Assembly (NCBI GenBank): GCA_002412765.1
Contig: DHVR01000061.1
Span: forward strand, 62,001 to 126,000
Source of the DNA: Leptolinea sp. UBA5203
GTDB taxonomy: Bacteria > Chloroflexota > Anaerolineae > Anaerolineales > Anaerolineaceae
Length of the DNA: 64,000 nucleotides
Direction of reading: 5' to 3'
Position 1 is the first letter of the stretch. Every line of letters starts with the position of its first letter. The notes beneath the pieces were generated by a model. It was not told where the DNA came from. It saw nothing but the letters and a program-made list of their open reading frames with translations, and ran no database searches. Positions 17,360 through 25,787 of this stretch are shown here, in pieces. The translations under genes were made by a program, and so were the position numbers.

Positions 17360-18118
17360 TTACAGAACACTTGTATTCGTGTATTCTTCCAACAATTTCA
17401 CCCGATCCATTCTGCCCCTCTTACGATTGACCACGATCTGCAGTGCTACCGGAGGGACTTTGATTTTATATCCTTGCCAAACCACTTCTTCCAGATGGGC
17501 TTTGGCGTAAGGACCGCAGTCTACGGGTTCAGGATCATCCAGAGCGGCAACAGGATCAGAAGCGATATCGATGCGGGCGTGAGAGAAGAGCACGCCAAAA
17601 TCCCGGGTGAGCCAGCCGCCAGTATCCACAATAGGTTCGATAATCACATCTGCAAATAGTTGATTGATCATGGGAATGTCCGCATGATCCAGCATGATAT
17701 CCACATCATGAGGATTGAGAGGAATCCCACGAACACAGGCTGCACAACTGCCTACCAGCCACCAGTGAATATCAGCACCTTTCACGCGTTGTAGGAAGAA
17801 GAGGAGGGCATCTTGCCAAGGGATTGGAGAAAAGTAGCCTAACTGATTGAACATACTTTCCGCATTTTTTGAATAGTGGCGCATAATCTGGTCGAGATGT
17901 GGCGTATTTGCGGAAAAGCTTTTGATATAGGCGTCTCCGTCTGCCTGATAAAAACACATCTGGAAGACAGGCTCATATCTGGGATCAAAATCCGAGATTC
18001 TAAAAGTAACATGCTCTGAGTTTTCTAAAAACGATAGTTTCAATATCATCACCCTCCATGGATTCAAGTCCTGAATCGCAGTTAATGCATCTGCGCTCAA
18101 AACCCATTTATACCGCAT
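17360..18118 (-). CDS. Nucleotidyltransferase-fold protein
   Basis: About 252 residues. The middle carries a nucleotidyltransferase-superfamily pattern: WWLVGSCAACVRG followed by HDVDIML, where Gly-Ser and Asp-x-Asp would hold the metal and nucleotide, and a later RIDIA aspartate. The C-terminus (ALQIVVNRKRGRMDRVKLLEEY) resembles proteins of unknown target in this superfamily. The start is uncertain: ATG at 18118, GTG at 18124 or ATG at 18049, the last with GGAGGG unusually close. Not a known drug-resistance enzyme as far as I can tell. Confidence 0.6.
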   Translation of the reverse strand: MRYKWVLSADALTAIQDLNPWRVMILKLSFLENSEHVTFRISDFDPRYEPVFQMCFYQADGDAYIKSFSANTPHLDQIMRHYSKNAESMFNQLGYFSPIPWQDALLFFLQRVKGADIHWWLVGSCAACVRGIPLNPHDVDIMLDHADIPMINQLFADVIIEPIVDTGGWLTRDFGVLFSHARIDIASDPVAALDDPEPVDCGPYAKAHLEEVVWQGYKIKVPPVALQIVVNRKRGRMDRVKLLEEYTNTSVL

Positions 18119-18277
18119 CCACACTTAATGCTACCCAGCCAAACGGATGGAATTATCCCTGATCAACAGTACAGAAAGCAAAACTAACCGTTTGTATTTT
18201 TACCAAAAGGCAATTTGTAAAGAATAGAGTGATTTTAGGCTGAAAGGAGTAAATAATGGAGAATAAGGCAGCAATTA

Positions 18278-20332
18278 TTATGTGGATGGTATTGTAGCTA
18301 CCTGATTTCTCCCATTTTGTTTGGCCAGATATAAGGCTTCATCACTGGATTGGAGCAACTCTTCAAAGGTCGTGATGCCCGTCTCCAACGTGGCGATACC
18401 AATGCTGACGGAAAGGTTAACCTGATTTGTATTACACCGAAAATTATATTCAAAAATGGTTTTTCGAATACGTTCAGCCATATTGACTGCTTCAATCAGA
18501 TTGGTCTCAGGGAGAGCAAAAACAAATTCTTCACCTCCATACCGCCCAAAGATATCCATCTCACGCGTAGAATCCTGACATAACTGTGCTACTTGTTTGA
18601 GGACAGTATCTCCAAAGGGATGGCCATACTGATCATTGACTGCTTTGAAGTGATCGATATCCAACATCAGGATGGATAAAGGCGCATGGTATCGTTTGGC
18701 TCGGGCAAACTCAATTTTTGCCAGGTCATAAAAATGGCGCCGGTTAAAAACACCTGTTAGACCATCCTTGATGGCCATATCCTTTATTTCTTCAAATAAT
18801 CGTGCATTTTCAATGGCGATGGTGACTTCATTGGCAAACATTTGGATTAATTCTCGCTGTTCATCGAGAACAATAGGAATATGGGTTGTGATTGCAAGAA
18901 AACCCAATGGCTTACCCCGAATAGATAAAGGAAAAATTTTCCATTCGGATTGGAAGGAAGGGCTTAGTGGGTTTTTATTGAAAACCGGTGCCAGTTTAAT
19001 GGATGAGAACTCTGAGGGACTTATTTGTTCGGAAATAGAGAGCGTGCATTGATCTGCTGGAGGATCATATGGCGTGATCTTTTTTTGACTGTCAATTTGG
19101 AGGCCGCTTTTGTATTGGTATTGGTCCTCATTTTGCAAATAAATGGTAGCACTATGAATGGGTACAAGTTTGGTCAGGGAAATCAAGGTTTGGTTCAGAA
19201 CATCATCCAAATCTTGTTGTGAAACAAGATCACTGAGCAGAACTCTAAAAGTTTCGGAGACGTCCTTTTCATATTGCGCTTTTTGTTTTGCAGTTTCTAA
19301 TTGGTGATACATGCGGGCATTGGAAATGGCCAAACCACATAATTGCGCAATGGTTACTGCAAGATTCATATAGCGCAGCTTATATTCCGGAAGATTCAAG
19401 TTTTCGATTATCAGCACGCCAATCAATTCGTGATAATGCGTCATTTTCAAAGAGAACCCCGACTCGCCTTCAAGAATTGGCGAATCAAGGTCACGAGACC
19501 AAACTTGGTTTGCCTCAAATTCTGCCGTTGATAAAGAATGATCACCACGTTGGATAAGAATGCCATCTTTGGCGGGAAGATAAATAACTTTTTCCGCAGA
19601 GAAGAGCATGGTAAATAAATCCACGATTTCAGCAATCGCGTCGACCTCATTGTGGATTTGGGTTAAATTCATCAGGAGATCCATCGCCATGGCATAGTCT
19701 GCCGAAATTTGATAGGTTTCCCCCATCATTATTTTTATCTGGCTTAAATTTATCTTGTGCTGCCATTCCATTACGATGGAGGAGAGAACCATTTTCATGT
19801 AATCTAACCCAATGGGCATGCAGTCAATGGGCAGATCCAGATATTCGCCCAGAAGTTTGAGTTGGTTTAGGCTGTCCTTATAAACCAGCGTATCGATCAA
19901 TAATAGCTTATTGGAGGATTCATGAAACATGTCTCTGGCGGTTTGTTGATCCAAGCCCCATCGGGATAAATGTTCCTTCCAATGGGAAAGCCAGCCTGGC
20001 GCAACCAGATGAGTTCCCTGATTAAAATGATAACTGACCTCTGAGGGCGGAATAATCATATGAAGACATTGTTCAAAATGGGAGAACTCGTATTTTTGAT
20101 GGGTATTGTCACAGCCAATGCAGTTCGTATAACAACCAACAATGTGAATTTCTGTCTCAGGGTCTTGACCTAATGAATCCAGACTTTTTTCAGCTTCTTT
20201 TTTTAAATGAGGATGACGGCAGACTTCCGGTAGAAAGAGAAATTCAACCGAATTCCATAGCTGAATTTTGGCTATTTCTTCAATTTCTTTTTGGTAACTT
20301 TGACATAATACTAGAATTAATTTCTTACTCAT
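18278..20332 (-). CDS. DUF1638-GAF-GGDEF fusion, putative diguanylate cyclase
   Basis: Protein of 684 residues. The first 200 resemble DUF1638, a family found beside corrinoid methyltransferases, with C67, C71 and C74 in GCYTNCIGC. One or two GAF-like regions follow (about 215-340 and 370-515), then a GGDEF domain with an intact RYGGEEF loop near residue 610. No membrane segment, so it is cytoplasmic. Its ATG overlaps the stop of the UroD-type methyltransferase by one base (TAATG). The fusion and coupling suggest that c-di-GMP output is tied to the state of the corrinoid system; this is inference. Confidence 0.85.
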   Translation of the reverse strand: MSKKLILVLCQSYQKEIEEIAKIQLWNSVEFLFLPEVCRHPHLKKEAEKSLDSLGQDPETEIHIVGCYTNCIGCDNTHQKYEFSHFEQCLHMIIPPSEVSYHFNQGTHLVAPGWLSHWKEHLSRWGLDQQTARDMFHESSNKLLLIDTLVYKDSLNQLKLLGEYLDLPIDCMPIGLDYMKMVLSSIVMEWQHKINLSQIKIMMGETYQISADYAMAMDLLMNLTQIHNEVDAIAEIVDLFTMLFSAEKVIYLPAKDGILIQRGDHSLSTAEFEANQVWSRDLDSPILEGESGFSLKMTHYHELIGVLIIENLNLPEYKLRYMNLAVTIAQLCGLAISNARMYHQLETAKQKAQYEKDVSETFRVLLSDLVSQQDLDDVLNQTLISLTKLVPIHSATIYLQNEDQYQYKSGLQIDSQKKITPYDPPADQCTLSISEQISPSEFSSIKLAPVFNKNPLSPSFQSEWKIFPLSIRGKPLGFLAITTHIPIVLDEQRELIQMFANEVTIAIENARLFEEIKDMAIKDGLTGVFNRRHFYDLAKIEFARAKRYHAPLSILMLDIDHFKAVNDQYGHPFGDTVLKQVAQLCQDSTREMDIFGRYGGEEFVFALPETNLIEAVNMAERIRKTIFEYNFRCNTNQVNLSVSIGIATLETGITTFEELLQSSDEALYLAKQNGRNQVATIPST

Positions 20333-21399
20333 TAGTCCGCTTTAGGTTCAGACTCAACCCAATTAAGGGGATATTGGCCCCATTCCATAACCGCATTGGA
20401 GATTGCTATCAGGGTGTCTTCCGAGACTTGATATGGGATCTCACCATGGTTATCCGATAAGATGAATCCTCCGCCTGGTCCAGCTTGGGAAATGGCTGTC
20501 TTCACAGCATTCTCGGCTTCCTGGTCCGTCCATCTTCGCATTTCAATCCCGTTTAAATTTCCAAGAATAGTCAACCGGCTGGCTAACTCTTTCTTTAATT
20601 CTGATAAGTTTTCATCAATACTGATTCCAACAATCGCGGTACCAGAATCCACAATTGGATCAATAATTTTGTGGCATCGTCCTGAAGCAAAGTGAGTGGC
20701 GGTTGGTCCCTGGATTTGGCTGAGAGTTCGTTTGGCGATAGGTTGGGATAGAAGGGAATAGATTTCCGGGGTGATAATGGTGTTGGAAGAAACAGGATCA
20801 AAGAAGCAAATTGCGGTAGCACCGGCAGCCAACTGCGCGTTTGCCCAAGCCACACAAAATGCCTCATTGATTTTCATGAGTTGTTGGAAGAGCTTGGGCT
20901 GGAACAATAACAAATCCAAATAAGGCTCAAATCCCATTTGCATGACCGGTAAGGAAAAGGGAGACATGACCACGCCGATGATCGGAATCTCATCTTTAGC
21001 AACGGCTTTCAATTTTCTTTGAGTTTCCAATACATTTTGCAGCATAGGGGATTGGTTAATATCTGGAATTTGTAAGGATAAGATATCGGAAGGTTGTTTT
21101 ATGATCGGTTCTCCCGCATTGGGCGGTCCATCTTCTACAAAAATGGATTCTCCGCCAAAAGCTTCAACTTCCAAAGAAGCATAATGGAAGCCGTAGAAGC
21201 AATCGTTTTGGTATTTTTTCTGCATGCGCAGTTGGGCTTCAACCACATTTTCCGCTTTAGAAAAATAGGACTTTATACTGAGTCCCAATTCTTTCGCGCC
21301 GTGCAGGGTAAGCAGTAAGAACATGGGTACTCGGTCCGGTTCTTTTTGCCCCAGGGTGGTGAGGACACGCTGCATAGAATTCATGGAAGGTGATTTCAT
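20332..21399 (-). CDS. UroD/MtaA-type corrinoid methyltransferase
   Basis: Protein of 355 residues in the uroporphyrinogen decarboxylase superfamily, in the branch that moves methyl groups to or from corrinoid proteins (RVLTTLGQKEPDRVP start, VMSPFSLPVMQMG, AICFFDPVSS). The usual zinc motifs of MtaA-like enzymes are changed: HxCG reads HFASG and the later PGCG reads SDNHG. The ATG at 21399 is chosen because it overlaps the corrinoid gene stop as ATGA; an upstream in-frame start would overlap that gene by 88 nt. The methyl donor or acceptor is unknown. Confidence 0.85.
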   Translation of the reverse strand: MKSPSMNSMQRVLTTLGQKEPDRVPMFLLLTLHGAKELGLSIKSYFSKAENVVEAQLRMQKKYQNDCFYGFHYASLEVEAFGGESIFVEDGPPNAGEPIIKQPSDILSLQIPDINQSPMLQNVLETQRKLKAVAKDEIPIIGVVMSPFSLPVMQMGFEPYLDLLLFQPKLFQQLMKINEAFCVAWANAQLAAGATAICFFDPVSSNTIITPEIYSLLSQPIAKRTLSQIQGPTATHFASGRCHKIIDPIVDSGTAIVGISIDENLSELKKELASRLTILGNLNGIEMRRWTDQEAENAVKTAISQAGPGGGFILSDNHGEIPYQVSEDTLIAISNAVMEWGQYPLNWVESEPKAD

Positions 21400-22043
21400 A
21401 ACAGCTCTCCCAGCATACGGCGGACAGTTTTTACCGCTTCCGGGGCTGAAGCTCCGTAGCCGTCCGCTCCAACTTCGTGCCATAATTGGCTGTCAAAATT
21501 AAAAGGTGCACCTCCAACGATGACTTTAATTTGGTTTCCTTTCTCTTTGAGACGAGTGATTAATTGTTTTATATGGAGTGCGGAAGGTAACATTAAAGTA
21601 GAGATAAGCAGGATTTTAACTTTTTCCTGTGTTGTTCGTTCGACGAGTTCATCTGATTGCATTTGTCCAAAATTGGATATTTCAAAACCGCTGGCCCGTA
21701 AAGCAGAATAGACAATTCGTTTACCCAGGATATGGTAATCTTCAAAAGTTACAATCGCCATTTTGGGTTGCATAATCCGGGATGGATCCGAAGGGGGGAG
21801 GATGAGATCGACCATTTCTTCGCAAATTCTGCCGCTCATGTAGACCTGTGAGAGGGAGTATTCTCCATTCTCCCAGCCGAGACCTATTTTTTCCAATACG
21901 GGTACGATCAGAATTTCGACCAGATGAAAGGGAGATTCGTTTTGAAAAGCGGTAGTCAAAATATCTTTGACTTTATTCTTGTCGATCCTTAATAATGCAT
22001 TTTCAAGCTCAGCTTGCAAAGCTACCATTGAATTTATATTCAT
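21396..22043 (-). CDS. Corrinoid (B12-binding) protein
   Basis: Protein of 215 residues: an N-terminal helical cap (about 1-85) and a B12-binding Rossmann domain. The cobalt-ligand motif DxHxxG is present as DYHILG, with STL and VGGAP at the expected later positions. It should carry the methyl group as methylcobamide for the adjacent UroD-type enzyme. First gene of a three-gene coupled operon. No clear Shine-Dalgarno precedes the ATG, so the start may be internal. Confidence 0.88.
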   Translation of the reverse strand: MNINSMVALQAELENALLRIDKNKVKDILTTAFQNESPFHLVEILIVPVLEKIGLGWENGEYSLSQVYMSGRICEEMVDLILPPSDPSRIMQPKMAIVTFEDYHILGKRIVYSALRASGFEISNFGQMQSDELVERTTQEKVKILLISTLMLPSALHIKQLITRLKEKGNQIKVIVGGAPFNFDSQLWHEVGADGYGASAPEAVKTVRRMLGELL

Positions 22044-22285
22044 ATTTGGCTACCCAAATAACCCTTTTTTTATAAATAAAGAGATACCAATAAAACGTGG
22101 GGATAGTAAGAATAATTTTAATAAGATCCATTCCTATCTTGTATTATCTCAAAGGGGCAGATTTCCGGGCACAAATTCCATGTAAAAAAATTGTTATTTT
22201 TCAGCCTTTATTCCGAAAATCATCGGAATTAACGTCAAATTTATTTTTATTATGTCAAATTAGAAGGATTACTCAACAAATAACA

Positions 22286-22316
22286 AAAATGACTGCCCAA
22301 AATAGGCAGTCATTTT
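22286..22316 (-). terminator. Terminator of tmRNA gene
   Basis: A perfect 12-bp inverted repeat (AAAATGACTGCC / GGCAGTCATTTT) with a 7-nt loop starts 6 nt after the tmRNA 3' end and is T-rich on the minus strand. Confidence 0.85.
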
Positions 22317-22321
22317 CATTA

Positions 22322-22712
22322 GGTGGAGATGGCGGGAGTCGAACCCGCGTCCGAAAGAGATAACCCTCGGATGTCTACGAGTGTAGTTAGTTTTTGATTT
22401 AGCTCACTGTATTAAAAACTAACCAAAATACAGGTCGCGAGTCACTCAGACCCGAAAGTCCTCTTAAGCACATGGTGTGACGTTATGTGCAGCACATTGA
22501 CATTGTGTCGCCCGATTCTGACCCGGTCAATGGACGGCTCAGGCGGACGTGGCCTCTTCAGGAGGCCTCGCTCAGTCACTTACTATGCAGCAAGTGGAAG
22601 AGCTTGGAAGTTTGTGCGTTTGGCACTTAAGGTTTTGTGCTGATTTTCCGAGGTCGGCACCTCTCGACTCGCAATCCGGGACCACCTTCCCCCGTCGAGA
22701 CCGGTCATCCCC
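22322..22712 (-). ncRNA. ssrA: tmRNA
   Basis: Transfer-messenger RNA for ribosome rescue, about 391 nt. The 5' end GGGGATGACCGGTCTCGACG and the 3' end with GGTTCGACTCCCGCCATCTCC form the tRNA-like domain (GGGGATG pairs with CATCTCC). The tag frame (22624-22583) reads GCC AAA CGC ACA ... GCT GCA TAG, giving A-K-R-T-N-F-Q-A-L-P-L-A-A, with the usual hydrophobic LAA end recognised by ClpXP-type proteases. The T after CC shows CCA is not fully encoded. Several pseudoknot-forming repeats follow the tag. Confidence 0.95.
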
Positions 22713-22724
22713 ATATCTACCTCT

Positions 22725-22733
22725 ATTATACCA
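22725..22733 (-). promoter_or_regulatory. Extended -10 promoter of tmRNA
   Basis: TGGTATAAT on the minus strand, 12 nt before the mature 5' end. No good -35 box, as expected for an extended -10 promoter. Confidence 0.6.
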
Positions 22734-22845
22734 GAAGAATGCTTAACTAAATTCAATCGCAGGGTTTGCGTAGTGGAAATTCGGGGTTAAGGGTACAATT
22801 GGGGAGTGTGCCTGGCACATCAAATATCCATTGAAGAGGTGAAGT

Positions 22846-23778
22846 ATGATCGAGGTTTTTAAGAATACGATCAATGGGTTGGAAAGTCTGCAATCAGTGG
22901 TTGAAGGTGCCTGGATAAATTGTTGTGCGCCTACCACAGAAGAGATCGACGAACTCTCAACCCTGGGTATCCCGCAGGATTTTGTGACCTACCCCTTGGA
23001 TATTGATGAACGGCCCCGTATTGAGCGAGAAGATGACGGCAGCATGTTGGTGGTCATTCGCGTACCTGAATATCAAGGGCAGGGCGTAGATGTGCCTTAT
23101 ACCACTACACCACTGGGGATCATTTTAACGGCAAAATATATAATGACTGTCAGCAGTGAGCCGAATGAGATCATTCATCAATTCACCTCAGGGCGTGCGC
23201 GGCGTTTTTCAACCAGTAAGCGAAACCGTTTTTTATTAATGATCTTATTGCAAACTGCTACTACATATTTGAGTCACCTGCGTGAAATCAACAAAATAGT
23301 GGACAATTTGGAAGACCAATTGCAGCAATCCATGCGCAACAAAGGGGTCATGGATTTGTTGAAATATAAGAAAAGTTTGGTGTATTTCACCACAGCGCTG
23401 CGTTCCAATCAGTTGGTGCTTGAACGTCTGCAGCGCACTCAATTATTTATGATGTATCCGGATGATATGGATTTGTTGGAAGACGTGATCACCGAAAATC
23501 AACAGGCTATTGAAACAACCAGTGTATCGAGCAACATTTTAAGTTCCATGATGGATACCTTTTCTTCGATCATTTCCAACAACTTGAACAGTGTGATGAA
23601 ATTTTTGGCTTCCGTGACGATTGTACTAAGTGTCCCTACGATTATCACCAGCTATTTTGGGATGAATGTTTCTTTACCCTTTGAGGCGCATTCGGTAGCG
23701 TATCTGGAAATCATTGGCATCATTTTATTAATTTCCTTGATTGTAATTGCCATTTTTATGAAAAGGGATTGGTTCTAA
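22846..23778 (+). CDS. CorA-family divalent cation transporter
   Basis: Mg2+/Co2+ channel protein of 310 residues. A large cytoplasmic N-terminal domain with long helices is followed by two C-terminal membrane helices. The selectivity motif GMN follows the first helix (YFGMNVSLP), which defines the family. The last residues are basic (KRDWF). The start is ATG with GAGGTG upstream. Single gene. Confidence 0.93.
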   Translation: MIEVFKNTINGLESLQSVVEGAWINCCAPTTEEIDELSTLGIPQDFVTYPLDIDERPRIEREDDGSMLVVIRVPEYQGQGVDVPYTTTPLGIILTAKYIMTVSSEPNEIIHQFTSGRARRFSTSKRNRFLLMILLQTATTYLSHLREINKIVDNLEDQLQQSMRNKGVMDLLKYKKSLVYFTTALRSNQLVLERLQRTQLFMMYPDDMDLLEDVITENQQAIETTSVSSNILSSMMDTFSSIISNNLNSVMKFLASVTIVLSVPTIITSYFGMNVSLPFEAHSVAYLEIIGIILLISLIVIAIFMKRDWF

Positions 23779-23792
23779 CCGCCAGTTTTCCT

Positions 23793-23809
23793 GTCAGGAA
23801 CCTCCTGAC
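23793..23809 (+). terminator. Possible corA terminator
   Basis: A 7-bp stem GTCAGGA/TCCTGAC with a 3-nt loop, 15 nt after the corA stop. TTTT appears 5 nt later, so the T-run is weak. Confidence 0.4.
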
Positions 23810-23836
23810 TACAGTTTTACCAGACTTGGTTTTTAA

Positions 23837-23879
23837 ACAAAAAAGATGAGTTGGTTCCAAGTATTTGGATACTCATCTT
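23837..23879 (-). terminator. Terminator of tRNA-Val
   Basis: A 9-bp inverted repeat (23843-23851 with 23871-23879) is followed on the minus strand by TTTTTT. It starts 17 nt after the tRNA. Confidence 0.7.
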
Positions 23880-23895
23880 CTCATATAAAGAATTG

Positions 23896-23969
23896 TGGGC
23901 GGAACAGGGCTCGAACCTGCGACCCCATCCTTGTAAGGGATGTGCTCTAACCAACTGAGCTACCCGCCC
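23896..23969 (-). tRNA. tRNA-Val (TAC anticodon)
   Basis: Cloverleaf on the minus strand: acceptor GGGCGGG/TCCGCCC, D arm AGCTCAGTTGGTTAGAGC, anticodon stem CATCC/GGATG around CTTACAA, and T arm GCAGGTTCGAGCCCTG. Anticodon TAC reads GUA and other GUN codons. CCA is not encoded. Confidence 0.95.
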
Positions 23970-23978
23970 GACAAAAAG

Positions 23979-23994
23979 ATTATACTTTATTATA
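23979..23994 (-). promoter_or_regulatory. Two overlapping candidate -10 boxes for tRNA-Val
   Basis: TATAAT occurs at 23994-23989 and again at 23984-23979 on the minus strand. The nearer one ends 9 nt before the tRNA. A TTGAGC lies 15 nt upstream of the farther one. Confidence 0.5.
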
Positions 23995-24049
23995 GGCGGT
24001 TTTGAAAAGGCTCAATGAAATTTTACTCTTGACCCAATTGGAGTACTGT

Positions 24050-24823
24050 ATGAGATTCGTTCGTTATCAGGAAAATGCAGGTCCAATCCGTTTTGGATGG
24101 GTTTATCAGAATCAGGTGGGTCCAATTGATGGCACTCCCTTTGGCGAGTATCGTCGACTGGAAGTGGATACACCCATCGCGTCTGTCAAACTATTTGCTC
24201 CCGTACTTCCCGGAAAAATCATCTGTGTGGGACGGAACTATGTGGAGCATGCCCGCGAACATGGTGCAGAAGTACCCCAAATCCCGTTATTATTTTTAAA
24301 GCCAACCAGCAGTTGTATTGGACCGGAGGATGCCATTGTTCATCCTCCACAAACTCGCCAGATGGAACACGAGGCGGAATTAGTGGTGGTGATTGGCAAG
24401 AAAGGGCGCTGGATTCCCGCTGAATCTGCGTTGGACTATGTCTTGGGATACACCATCGGCAATGATGTTACGGCCAGAGACCTTCAACGGCTCGATGGGC
24501 AGTGGACACGGGCTAAAAGTTTTGATACTTTTTGTCCCATCGGCCCCTGGATTGATACGGATTTTGATCCCTCCGATGCCCTGATCACCTGTAGGGTAAA
24601 TGATGAATTAAGACAAATGGCATCCACCCGGGAAATGGTATTCACCGTTTCCCAATTGATTTCCTTCGCCTCTACGGTGATGACCCTGGAACCTGGAGAT
24701 ATCTTGCTTACGGGGACGCCGGCTGGGGTTGGGAAACTTTCGCCAGGGGATCAGATTCAGATTGAAATTGAAGGAATTGGAATATTAAGGAATCCTGTGG
24801 TTCGGGATAGCGGCCACATGTAA
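24050..24823 (+). CDS. Fumarylacetoacetate hydrolase family protein
   Basis: FAH-fold enzyme of 257 residues that usually cleaves or decarboxylates 2-keto acids in aromatic or sugar-acid breakdown. The core motifs are present: CVGRNYVEHAREHG, FLKPTSS, HEAELVVVIGKKGR and GYTIGNDVTARDLQ, with metal-binding acidic residues (the E of HEAE). The common DxxQ-type ending GTPAGVG is also present. The ATG at 24050 is chosen over 24002 because GGAG lies 8 nt upstream and homology begins there. The exact substrate is unknown; acylpyruvase is one option. Confidence 0.9.
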   Translation: MRFVRYQENAGPIRFGWVYQNQVGPIDGTPFGEYRRLEVDTPIASVKLFAPVLPGKIICVGRNYVEHAREHGAEVPQIPLLFLKPTSSCIGPEDAIVHPPQTRQMEHEAELVVVIGKKGRWIPAESALDYVLGYTIGNDVTARDLQRLDGQWTRAKSFDTFCPIGPWIDTDFDPSDALITCRVNDELRQMASTREMVFTVSQLISFASTVMTLEPGDILLTGTPAGVGKLSPGDQIQIEIEGIGILRNPVVRDSGHM

Positions 24824-24854
24824 TTCGATCCTGATAGTTTAGTTGGTGAGGTAA

Positions 24855-25616
24855 GTGATGAACGAAATAACAATCGAGGACAGCTCTTCAGGTGTGGATT
24901 TGGATTCCATGATTAATGATCACCGCGAATTGATTCTTATTGTGGAAGATAATGCGGATACCGTGTTTTTATTAAAACAAATCCTCCTCAAAGCAGGGTT
25001 TAATGTTATTAGTGCATTAAATGGCGCGGAAGCGATTAAAAAACTCAGTGAATATACACCCGATCTGATCATTTTAGATATTATGATGCCAGAGATGGAT
25101 GGTTGGGAAGCTTTTCAATATTTTCGCAAGATGGGGGATGTGCCGGTCATCATTGTCTCGGCATTGGAAAAGAAAGAAGATGTCGTAGAAGGGTTTAGGA
25201 AAGGGATTGATGATTACATCACGAAACCTTTTTACAATGCTGAAGTGGTGGAACGGATTCGAGCGGTCTTGCGCAGAAGACCTGCACAAAAGGAATTGTC
25301 TCATCGTATCTATCCTACCTCTGGATTGGAAATTGATTTTCAGAATCAGGAGATCATTTTTCAGGGACAACAGGTACGCCTAACCCCACGTGAATTCGCG
25401 GTCTTCACCATCATAGCGAAGCATGCCCCAAACCTGGTGGGATATTCAACCATTATGCAGGCCGTATGGGATGAAGATTCAGCCGATGCACGAAAGCGGA
25501 TGAAATATCTGGTGTATTTGATCCGCAAGAAGCTTGATCAGATTGCCCCGGGGAAAGATTTTTTGGAAAATATTGATCGTTTAGGCTATCGATTATTAAT
25601 TGGCAAATCATCCTGA
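24855..25616 (+). CDS. Response regulator, OmpR/PhoB type
   Basis: Protein of 253 residues. A 30-residue acidic N-terminal stretch is followed by a receiver domain: acidic pocket VEDN, phospho-acceptor Asp in IILDIMMPEMDGW, Ser in IIVSA, and Lys in DDYITKPF. A winged-helix DNA-binding domain follows (LTPREFAVFTIIA, ARKRMKYLVYLIRKKL). No sensor kinase is beside it, so its partner is elsewhere. It lies 31 nt after the FAH gene and may share its transcript. Confidence 0.93.
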   Translation: MMNEITIEDSSSGVDLDSMINDHRELILIVEDNADTVFLLKQILLKAGFNVISALNGAEAIKKLSEYTPDLIILDIMMPEMDGWEAFQYFRKMGDVPVIIVSALEKKEDVVEGFRKGIDDYITKPFYNAEVVERIRAVLRRRPAQKELSHRIYPTSGLEIDFQNQEIIFQGQQVRLTPREFAVFTIIAKHAPNLVGYSTIMQAVWDEDSADARKRMKYLVYLIRKKLDQIAPGKDFLENIDRLGYRLLIGKSS

Positions 25617-25734
25617 AGCATTGCTTGATTGCTCAAGGCCATGTTCTAGAATTTAATAATTTCTTTTATTGAAGATAGCGAAATCTGTACAATATTTGGC
25701 TTGGATAAGTGAATAGGCCATCTTTCGTGGTTGA

Positions 25735-25743
25735 TGGTATAAT
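25735..25743 (+). promoter_or_regulatory. Extended -10 promoter upstream of yebC
   Basis: TGGTATAAT, 44 nt before the yebC start. The -35 region is poor. It would drive yebC-ruvC-trmH-ruvA. Confidence 0.5.
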
Positions 25744-25787
25744 ACCGATAAAATTTGTATACCCGCTTGATTACAGGAGAAATTTTT

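Noticed and set aside
22549..22746. Open frame on the plus strand across the tmRNA
   Set aside because: It runs antisense through the tmRNA tag and tRNA-like domain, whose structure fully explains the sequence.
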